NCBI GenBank assembly: GCA_937889855.1
Contig: CALBYK010000105.1
Location: 1 to 9,129 of the forward strand
Reading direction: 5' to 3'
Length of the DNA stretch: 9,129 bases
From: an uncultured Prevotella sp.
Lineage (GTDB): Bacteria; Bacteroidota; Bacteroidia; Bacteroidales; Bacteroidaceae
Both the position numbers and the translations under genes were made by a program. The notes under the pieces were generated by a model. The model saw nothing but the letters and a program-made list of their open reading frames with translations. It made no database searches and was not told the DNA's origin. Below, in pieces: positions 1 through 6,166 of this stretch; the stretch's first letter is position 1, and each line of letters opens with the position of its first letter.

Positions 1-1
1 C

Positions 2-463
2 AACAAAAAGCTATTCTACATGGAAGGTGATGACGACCCATGCTATGACATCATTAATTATAAGAAGACAGGCAACAAGGAAACATTCGACCTCAAGAGC
101 CGCGAGTATGGCAAGAAGGTTGAATACAGCGTCACCATGGTGCTCGACAATGGCGAGCCAAAGGAGATAACCTTCTTTCACAAGGAGAGCAAGACCAAGC
201 AGGTATGCAGTGTCAAGACATCGTCAAGCAGCGAGAGCGAAGACGTAAGACTACGCAACTACTTCAACAAGCTTGCCGGAAATGGAATCCAGGAAAAGGA
301 AAGCGCAGGCAGTGCGACCGCTTCAAGCTCCGGCGTGTCTTCTGTTCCCAAGAACAAGGAGGAACTGAAGGAAACTGATGTCAAGGGGGCCACCGACAAG
401 GTGAAGGATGCCGCCAAGGGTGCCTTCGGTAAAGTGAAGGGACTATTCAAGAAGAAAAAATAA
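2..463 (+). CDS. C-terminal part of a hypothetical protein with a lysine-rich tail (5' end outside window)
   Basis: I do not recognise this gene. The frame is open to the left edge: the six codons before the first ATG (base 20) read NKKLFY, and no ribosome-binding or promoter signal stands before that ATG. The true start is therefore probably outside the window and the visible 153 codons are the C-terminal part. The first ~75 residues are polar and look like beta strands (for example VEYSVTMVLDNG and KEITFFHKE). A Ser-rich, low-complexity linker follows (SSSSESE, then SATASSSGVSSV). The last ~30 residues form a likely amphipathic helix rich in Ala, Lys and Gly, ending GLFKKKK before a TAA stop. 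The basic tail could contact membrane or nucleic acid, but that is inference. The gene faces the rest of the window convergently. Coding is certain enough; function is unknown. Confidence 0.75.
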   Translation, partial: NKKLFYMEGDDDPCYDIINYKKTGNKETFDLKSREYGKKVEYSVTMVLDNGEPKEITFFHKESKTKQVCSVKTSSSSESEDVRLRNYFNKLAGNGIQEKESAGSATASSSGVSSVPKNKEELKETDVKGATDKVKDAAKGAFGKVKGLFKKKK

Positions 464-550
464 TTTGTTCAATTCTTTTTAATCTGAAAAATTTCATAGG
501 AACATAAAAAAGAATAGTTTTGACTTTGTCATCTCGACAAATCTTAGTGC

Positions 551-575
551 ACTTTATTGTACTAAATAATAAAGT
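551..575. terminator. Perfect 8-bp stem-loop, possible part of a bidirectional terminator
   Basis: ACTTTATT at 551-558 is the exact reverse complement of AATAAAGT at 568-575, leaving a 9-nt loop. It lies in the gap between two converging genes, 88 bp after the plus-strand stop codon. The stem is AT-rich and no clear U-tract follows on either strand, so a terminator role rests on position rather than on a classic intrinsic-terminator shape. Confidence 0.35.
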
Positions 576-578
576 CTG

Positions 579-597
579 TCCATGAATCATTCATGGA
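579..597. repeat. Perfect 9-bp inverted repeat with 1-nt spacer
   Basis: TCCATGAAT (579-587) is followed by a single C and then by its exact complement ATTCATGGA (589-597). It starts four bases after the 551-575 stem-loop. The one-base centre is too tight for a full RNA hairpin, so fewer pairs would form in RNA. As DNA, the symmetry resembles an operator for a dimeric protein. It sits far from any gene start, so terminator scaffold or chance are also possible. Confidence 0.4.
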
Positions 598-653
598 TAA
601 AGAGCATTTTATGGTCGAAACATCCAAGAAAAAATGGAATCTCAAAATTTGAA

Positions 654-728
654 GAGGGTGTGTCAAGATGCAAAATTGCAACTTTATCCGTGGCTGTGGT
701 CCCAATTTGCAAGTTTTGGCACACCCTC
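654..728. repeat. 75-bp imperfect palindrome, MITE- or REP-like element
   Basis: The outer arms are exact: GAGGGTGTG at 654-662 and CACACCCTC at 720-728. Pairing continues imperfectly inward (TCAA at 663-666 against TTGG at 716-719 with one G-U), and the inner arms TGCAAAATT (669-677) and AATTTGCA (704-711) pair with a one-base bulge. The core at about 678-703 is unpaired. The arms resemble terminal inverted repeats of some Bacteroidota insertion sequences, from memory. The element is too short to encode a protein and no target-site duplication is visible in the flanks. It may be a non-autonomous mobile element or an intergenic REP-like hairpin that now stops transcripts from either side. Confidence 0.5.
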
Positions 729-836
729 CGCGTACCATTAATTTAAGTGAGGTGCCGAGCAATTACGATTTATTCATAAGTAGATCCTTGTGAATCTCCT
801 TTATGACAGAATCAGAGAAGTCATTACCTGAAATTA

Positions 837-2714
837 TTATTTGACCCATTTTCTCTCAATAAGTTTCTTAAACTGTGAATTAATGTTGTATACAGATATT
901 GAATATGTACCCCTTGGCAATAACGATATATTAATGTTTCCTTGTGGTTGATTGATTGTACCATTCAGAACAGTTCTTCCACTGGTCAAATCTGTTATGG
1001 CATACATCAACCGAATGCTCCCAGTCATATTTATATTATATTTTATAGCGTTCTCTTTAATATATAGCTCTACAGTTTTGTCAATTCTGTCTATGCCACT
1101 GCTTGTTGGTCTAAGGTCTACAGTAAATGGTTCTCCTATATTCTCACCATTTGAGTTTACATAAGTCAGTTTAAATGTCGAAGGATATTCCTTACTCATG
1201 TATGCTACAAATGTACCTGCACGCGGATTGTCTATGACGTATGAGTATGGCACAGGATAGTCTGCGTCTGTCTGTTCAACAACTATATAATCCGTTCCCT
1301 CTGTATTTTTTACTCCTATGGTAACATCAAGATAAGTATTTTCTTTGTTCACTCTTGCAACACTTTTCCTTCTCGCATTTGTAGCCTGAAGATTATCTTG
1401 GCTTATAGTGTAGCCAACCAATCCTGCTTTTGCTTTTTGTGGAATATAGTTGTATAAATAATAGTGTATAACCAAATTAGAATATTGCCCATTTACTCCA
1501 ATTTCTTTTTTTATATCCTTGATTCTTAAAAAACCATCCACAGATCTTGCATATGCATTAGAATCGTTCAAGTTAGTGAGATTTTCAAATGTTCTCCAAG
1601 TTCCATCCTTCAGCAGAACATACTTACCAACTTCTCCAACTTCTGCAACTGAGCGTAAATATGATTTTAACTCATCAGGTGATGGTGATGATATTTTTAT
1701 ATTGTTGCTTGCCTTGGAATTTGAAACAATGCCCTTATAACTGATAACATCACTCGTATTGCAGAAAACAACGTTATAATTGTCTCCAGTTGTGCCAGTA
1801 ACAATAGGCCTGTCCCATTCGCACATTGTAAAGAAAGTTTTCATGAAATCCCCTATTTTACGAATATATGATCCTTTAGATATTCCATACTGCATAATCG
1901 CAGTTCCTTCATCATCACTCTCTGCCATATAATTCAGAGATATGCCCTGTCTATAAGGCGCCTTACATTCCAATAGCCATCTTTCATTGCTGTAATCTGT
2001 ACCCAAATAGGCATTGTTGGATATAGCCAACTGATAATTTTTAGATGGGTCGTTATTTAGAATTGTATAAGTAAATTTGTTCGCCTGTGTTGGCGAGATG
2101 CTCAATTTGTTGTCTGAAACATATGCATTGCATGTGAATCCGATGGCTTTAATTAGTGCTTGAATGGCAACTGTCACAAAGTCATATTTATCAGATTTTA
2201 TATCTGTTGTGTCCAAACTAAAACTGAATAAATCTTTTGACGCGAATTTAATTGTGGCATCTTCTGAATCTCTATAAAACTTTAGACCGTCTTCCCCTTC
2301 TGGCCCATTTGCGTCACTCCACAATTGCATGTACCGCTTGGCGTACATTTTGTCATAAACTCTGCCATCAATAGTTCCACACATTCCTTCTTTTGCAGCC
2401 ATTGGCTGCACAACAGCCAATGCCCCATTACGGATAGCATCTGAGAATTCTACCTTGATGTTGATTGGGCAAGTGGTGGGCATACATTCTTCTACTAATT
2501 TACATGCATATTCAAATGCTCCCATTTCTTGCGCATTGAAATCAGTCTTGGTGTAAATGGCTTTTATTATTGTACCACCATATATCTCCCTTTCAGCAGG
2601 AAGACATATTTTGACAACTCTTTTGTCTGAAGAATATACAGCATTGTAATTTTGTGCACTAACATTCAGCGAAATTGTCAAAAGGCTCCCGAAAATATAT
2701 TTTAGCCAGTTCAT
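837..2714 (-). CDS. Secreted pseudo-zincin protein with T9SS-like C-terminal domain (second of pair)
   Basis: This predicted exported protein has 625 residues. Residues 1-20 form a signal peptide (basic-hydrophobic, ending NVSA before QNYN). Residues ~60-300 are laid out like a Bacteroidota matrixin-type metalloprotease: a helix and strand (GAFEYACKLVEE, then PINIKVEF), a segment YDFVTVAIQALIKAIGF at ~177-193 where HExxHxxGF is expected, and IMQYGISKG (273-281) leading to CEWD (298-301), resembling the usual Met-turn and GW segments. The three catalytic positions are Q185, A186 and K189, so zinc catalysis should be lost. Beta-rich domains follow. Residues ~541-625 resemble a T9SS sorting domain, with LPRGTYSISVYN at 599-610 and a basic end. 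The ATG overlaps the upstream stop (ATGA at 2711-2714), so translation is probably coupled. The likely location is the cell surface. The exact role is unknown; binding or scaffolding is inference. Confidence 0.8.
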   Translation of the reverse strand: MNWLKYIFGSLLTISLNVSAQNYNAVYSSDKRVVKICLPAEREIYGGTIIKAIYTKTDFNAQEMGAFEYACKLVEECMPTTCPINIKVEFSDAIRNGALAVVQPMAAKEGMCGTIDGRVYDKMYAKRYMQLWSDANGPEGEDGLKFYRDSEDATIKFASKDLFSFSLDTTDIKSDKYDFVTVAIQALIKAIGFTCNAYVSDNKLSISPTQANKFTYTILNNDPSKNYQLAISNNAYLGTDYSNERWLLECKAPYRQGISLNYMAESDDEGTAIMQYGISKGSYIRKIGDFMKTFFTMCEWDRPIVTGTTGDNYNVVFCNTSDVISYKGIVSNSKASNNIKISSPSPDELKSYLRSVAEVGEVGKYVLLKDGTWRTFENLTNLNDSNAYARSVDGFLRIKDIKKEIGVNGQYSNLVIHYYLYNYIPQKAKAGLVGYTISQDNLQATNARRKSVARVNKENTYLDVTIGVKNTEGTDYIVVEQTDADYPVPYSYVIDNPRAGTFVAYMSKEYPSTFKLTYVNSNGENIGEPFTVDLRPTSSGIDRIDKTVELYIKENAIKYNINMTGSIRLMYAITDLTSGRTVLNGTINQPQGNINISLLPRGTYSISVYNINSQFKKLIERKWVK

Positions 2715-5167
2715 TTAATTATTATTTTTTTCGTTATTGTTGATTTTGTGACTGAGTCATATAAATTGACTATATAAAATCCTGGTGCAAATCTTTCCGA
2801 GAATCTCTGCACGTGTACTGACTTGTATATAATCGTTCCGTCCGTGTTAAATACAGCGATGTTGAACGGATTGCCATTTACAATTCGCATATTATATCCG
2901 TCTACTGTTACAGTGAATTCTGAATTGCCAATATTGTTTACAGAAGCCGTCCTTACACTTATCTTAGGTCCTGTATTTCGCCCATATTTATTAAATGCTG
3001 TACAGTAGAATTTATTTCTCCAACCTGCAAGCTCAATAGTATACTCATTACCGTAGTCATAATCAAATAAAGAATAAATATAGTCTGTTGGCCCTTCATA
3101 CTGATTGATGCTGACCGCCATAGACTCACAATGATCGGCACTTGTTTTTATTTTCACCAAAGGCCAGTCCTCGTCACACTTATCTACCCAGACGTCTAAT
3201 ACTTCAGTAGTTGGCTCGCTTGGTAAAACGTCAAACACAAAATCATCAAACCTGTAGTCTTGCGAACGCTGGCCATTACTGTCATGGGTATATATTGTGG
3301 CGAGGAAATACATTCCGTCTTGATTCGGAAATTGCTTCGAACAACGCCAAGTCATTCCAGTATTGACTTTTATAATATCACTTCCATAATCTTGCATGAA
3401 AACACAATCTATATTATCTGGGGTTACCTCAAACGTGTATGATTTCTCTCTGCCAATTTTCTTGGCTAAAGGTCTATACCATCCGTCTAAGCACAACCGC
3501 CATTCCACAGAGTCTATTTCTTCCTCTGGACAGTTTGTCCTCATCTCGTAATTGTCTCCATCATGTAAAATGGTCTTTTGCTTGTTGATACCATGAAGCA
3601 TATTTATGGGCATTACTGAAGAGGCCATTTGAGTGGACAGACTATTCTCTCTCGGACATATATCTTGACATATAAACCTGTCTGTAACGCCATATTTGTT
3701 CCTTAGCGTAATATCTATATATGCCGTATAACCGATAAATAATCCGGAAACATTTATTGGCTTATCTGTGCTCGTGAAATCACAGTTGATGGTGTTGCCT
3801 AAATCGTCAGAAGCAAGAACGTATCCGTCAGTGGCCCCAAGTTGATCAATAGTCACGTCAAACTTATAACATTGGTTGTCAATCTTATCTATATTGCAGA
3901 TTTTTATATTTTGAACCAAGGGAAGCACGTCCAGTGAGAGAGGGAAATAATAATCCGTTCCGTCTGCCGTGGCTACTACACGTGCCTGCATACAGTTGTA
4001 ATTGTCAAGAGAATTGTCTTTTATCGCTGGCTGTACAGTGAAAAGTTCACCATTGTATGTTGACACTGTTTGATATGTACATGATGGTGTGTCGAAGACT
4101 TGAAATTTCCAACTTGTCCTATTCGTACGCCCTTCAGTTTTATCATTTAATGTGAATTTGTATGTCTTATATGCCGAGCCGAATCCTAAAGTATCGGAAT
4201 TATCACAAACGATGTGTCTGTCATGCTTCTGCACATTCCAGCCAATCTTCTCCAATACATTAAGTACCTCATCATTTATCGGCAACAAGCATGATTTTTC
4301 GTTTATTGGGTATTCCATGAGGTTGGCGTATCCCAAAGAAAAATAATTTCCACTGATGCCGTTTACGAAACCATTTGTATTATAAAGGTTGTATTCAAAT
4401 GTATCTGATTTAAGCCTAACATTCTTGGTGAAAAATGACTTTATCCGTGCTGGTAATGCATGACTTAGACTGCTTAGATATGTGTCTCCATTAAACATTA
4501 GTTTATCAAAAACAGAGGGTGTCCTTAATACTGAAAAACTGACACCAGATGAACGTTCAACAACAGAACACCCAAAGCCAAGTACGCGACATATGTTTCT
4601 CAAGAGCCCTGTTAGCAAGCTCACAGTGCCGTTTTCTTTGCCGTCTGTTGGCCATGCTGAGTTCCAGTCTACAGATGTGTTAATTTTTATAGTGTCATTA
4701 ATGGACACTCCAGCGGCATTATTGTCCTGTATAAACAGATTGTCGGGTATAGAAAAGTTTTGGTCACGTTTTCTGGTATACCCCACTGTTGTAGCAATTG
4801 CAATTGTCGTATCCATGTTACAAGAAGCGTAAATGTGAATTTTTACAGGTTTCTTGAAAACAATTTTTTCTTCCCATACATCTAAAGCTAATTTAATGCA
4901 ATGTTTTATACCTTCAGTCAAGAAGGTTACATCTTCATTATAGTCCACTATAAAATTTCCTAATCTTGATTTTATTTCCAAGTCGTTGCTTCTTACATAT
5001 CTGACTTTTCGAATATTTTCGACATTCTTTTCACGCCGAATGACTCCATCTGGTATTTTGTCCAAATATGTTGCCACACCACTTTCTTCAACATAGTCTT
5101 GTCCATATACAATGCTGGAGAAACAAAAGACCCAAAATAGAGCTAATAAGAATAATTTTTGTTTCAT
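2711..5167 (-). CDS. Secreted pseudo-zincin protein with T9SS-like C-terminal domain (first of pair)
   Basis: I place the start at the ATG at 5167 (818 residues). The frame extends to a TTG at 5218, but only the ATG puts a standard signal peptide at the N-terminus (MKQKLFLLALFWVF to VYGQ). Residues ~80-310 follow a zincin plan: CIKLALDVWEEKI and PVKIHIY, then INTSVDWNSAW, then LLRNICRVLGFG at ~188-199, then FDKL, then NLMEYPINE (~282-290) and LEKIGW (~305-310). In place of His-Glu-x-x-His stand R190, N191 and R194, while G197-F198 remain, so it is probably catalytically dead. Several Cys-containing beta domains follow. Residues ~748-818 match a type A T9SS sorting domain (FNTDGTIIYKS, APGFYIVNLY, end KKIIIK). 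It shares this architecture with the downstream gene, whose ATG overlaps its TGA. The base composition is more AT-rich than parC. Ligand and role are unknown. Confidence 0.82.
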   Translation of the reverse strand: MKQKLFLLALFWVFCFSSIVYGQDYVEESGVATYLDKIPDGVIRREKNVENIRKVRYVRSNDLEIKSRLGNFIVDYNEDVTFLTEGIKHCIKLALDVWEEKIVFKKPVKIHIYASCNMDTTIAIATTVGYTRKRDQNFSIPDNLFIQDNNAAGVSINDTIKINTSVDWNSAWPTDGKENGTVSLLTGLLRNICRVLGFGCSVVERSSGVSFSVLRTPSVFDKLMFNGDTYLSSLSHALPARIKSFFTKNVRLKSDTFEYNLYNTNGFVNGISGNYFSLGYANLMEYPINEKSCLLPINDEVLNVLEKIGWNVQKHDRHIVCDNSDTLGFGSAYKTYKFTLNDKTEGRTNRTSWKFQVFDTPSCTYQTVSTYNGELFTVQPAIKDNSLDNYNCMQARVVATADGTDYYFPLSLDVLPLVQNIKICNIDKIDNQCYKFDVTIDQLGATDGYVLASDDLGNTINCDFTSTDKPINVSGLFIGYTAYIDITLRNKYGVTDRFICQDICPRENSLSTQMASSVMPINMLHGINKQKTILHDGDNYEMRTNCPEEEIDSVEWRLCLDGWYRPLAKKIGREKSYTFEVTPDNIDCVFMQDYGSDIIKVNTGMTWRCSKQFPNQDGMYFLATIYTHDSNGQRSQDYRFDDFVFDVLPSEPTTEVLDVWVDKCDEDWPLVKIKTSADHCESMAVSINQYEGPTDYIYSLFDYDYGNEYTIELAGWRNKFYCTAFNKYGRNTGPKISVRTASVNNIGNSEFTVTVDGYNMRIVNGNPFNIAVFNTDGTIIYKSVHVQRFSERFAPGFYIVNLYDSVTKSTITKKIIIK

Positions 5168-5194
5168 ACTTGCAGAGTTTTTATGATTTATATC

Positions 5195-5227
5195 CAATTT
5201 TATATTCCAGTTGAGCAATGGCTACAA
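5195..5227 (-). promoter_or_regulatory. Weak candidate Bacteroides-type promoter before the secreted pair
   Basis: Read on the minus strand, TAAAATTG (5195-5202) differs from the TAnnTTTG -7 consensus at one base, and a TTG (5225-5227) lies 22 bp upstream, within the known spacing range. It falls around the end of the DUF3316-like gene and would give a leader of about 20 nt before the ATG at 5167. The match is imperfect and could be chance in AT-rich DNA. Confidence 0.25.
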
Positions 5228-6166
5228 CTTCACCGTGCGGAATCTCTTTACAATTCCAATCATCAGCGAGTGGGTATAGGTATGTGTCTTTAGTGAGTTG
5301 ACGTTTGTCTGCTCTATGGTGCCGAGATAGCCAAAGCGCCACGTTACATGCGTGAGACGGAAGTCGACGGTAAGCATCTGTCTGAATGACGGGGTGGAAC
5401 CAAAGGTAGTAGGCACGCAGTTGTGGTCGTAGTTGCCCCGGTTGAATATCTCGTAGTAGGACTGCCCGTAGTTTGGCGAGAACATCACGCCCATGAGAGG
5501 CGCAGACGCCTCATAATGAAGAATGACGGGGAAGTGGGCACACGCACCGGGATTGAAGGCTATGCCGCGTGTGTGTCTTGGGCGCCCAAGAGGATAGTCA
5601 AAGCCAACGGTCGGCTCAATGTTCAGCGACAGACGAGCGTTGGCTGGGTTGTTGCCGTTGCGTGTGTTGTATGCGAATCCGGCGTTGAGCGCAGCCGTTC
5701 CACCAACAAACAGACGCAGCGGATGCCGCCACAGGCTTGTCTCCCACTTGCGCAGCAATGAGTAGCGGAAGGTGTAGCCTCCCGCCATCTCGCCGCCGTT
5801 GCCCGAACGGTTGTCGGCGAAGGCAATATTGCCCTCGTGCTGCAACTGGTTTATCCAAATTGTGGAGTCTTTCTCGCGCCGTGTGTGGGAGAGAAAGCGT
5901 ATGTCTGCGCCACGATACTTCTCGGGCGAGAGATAGGTGTCGAGCATGTTGGTGTAGCCAACGCCAATCATCATGGCGTTGGTCTTCAGTTGGGAGCGAT
6001 GGGCGCCTTGCACATTGTTGTTACACGACTCTTGACTGCTGTAATTATATGGCTCTTGACAGTGGGCGAGGCGCCCACTGCTCCCAGTCATGGCGGGGCT
6101 CCCGGTTATGGCGGCAGTGTTGAGGCTGTGGGCAAGCCACAATATTATGATTTTACAAATCTGCAT
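5222..6166 (-). CDS. DUF3316-like outer-membrane beta-barrel protein
   Basis: This 314-residue protein resembles the Bacteroidota DUF3316 family, from memory of motifs such as NMLDTYLSPEKYRG (73-86) and QSYYEIFNRGNYD (235-247). The first ~20 residues (MQICKIIILWLAHSLNTAAI) are hydrophobic and act as a plausible signal peptide. Residues ~25-60 are a poorly structured, Ser/Asn-rich stretch. The rest alternates amphipathic beta strands with turns (RLFVGGTAALNAGFAY, RLSLNIEPTVGFDYPLG, VTWRFGYLGTIEQT, SLMIGIVKRFR), as expected for a small outer-membrane barrel. The molecular function of the family is unknown to me. The ATG lies inside the 3' end of parC (14-bp overlap, different frame), so it is co-transcribed with parC and probably translationally coupled. 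Its GC content resembles parC rather than the secreted pair behind it. A perfect GC-rich hairpin (6060-6080) lies within codons ~29-36. Confidence 0.78.
   Translation of the reverse strand: MQICKIIILWLAHSLNTAAITGSPAMTGSSGRLAHCQEPYNYSSQESCNNNVQGAHRSQLKTNAMMIGVGYTNMLDTYLSPEKYRGADIRFLSHTRREKDSTIWINQLQHEGNIAFADNRSGNGGEMAGGYTFRYSLLRKWETSLWRHPLRLFVGGTAALNAGFAYNTRNGNNPANARLSLNIEPTVGFDYPLGRPRHTRGIAFNPGACAHFPVILHYEASAPLMGVMFSPNYGQSYYEIFNRGNYDHNCVPTTFGSTPSFRQMLTVDFRLTHVTWRFGYLGTIEQTNVNSLKTHTYTHSLMIGIVKRFRTVKL
6060..6080 (-). repeat. GC-rich perfect 9-bp hairpin early in the DUF3316-like gene
   Basis: CAGTGGGCG (6060-6068) pairs exactly with CGCCCACTG (6072-6080) across a 3-nt loop, forming a stable RNA hairpin about 87-107 nt into the coding sequence. 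It lies in the low-complexity stretch after the signal peptide. An 8-bp direct repeat, CTCTTGAC, flanks the region at 6023-6030 and 6053-6060. It could slow translation during export or mark a small sequence insertion; both are inference. Confidence 0.45.

Larger units (their letters stand above)
464..836. other. Convergent intergenic region with several inverted repeats, no credible gene
   Basis: This 373-bp AT-rich gap separates the plus-strand gene from the convergent minus-strand operon. It contains a weak AT-rich inverted repeat (472-480 with 507-515), two perfect stem-loops (551-575 and 579-597) and a 75-bp imperfect palindrome (654-728), each described separately where supported. A minus-strand open frame at 562-762 runs straight through the palindrome and has no protein-like character. 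A 19-codon plus-strand frame at 593-652 cannot be supported as a gene. I see nothing else between 729 and 836. The region probably serves transcription termination from both sides. Confidence 0.7.

Noticed and set aside
472..515. AT-rich inverted repeat after the first gene as an intrinsic terminator
   Set aside because: The 9-bp arms are almost all A/T with a 26-nt loop and no U-tract directly after, so the hairpin would be too weak to call.
593..652. Plus-strand 19-codon frame starting MDKEHF between the repeats
   Set aside because: It is too short, has no promoter or ribosome-binding evidence, and starts inside an inverted repeat; chance is the simplest explanation.
562..762. Minus-strand 66-codon open frame in the intergenic region
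   Set aside because: It spans the 75-bp palindrome and the other inverted repeats, has no start signal, and its residues show no domain-like pattern.
5168..5218. TTG start giving a 17-residue longer form of the first secreted protein
   Set aside because: The extra residues are polar and would bury the signal peptide; the ATG at 5167 gives a normal export signal.
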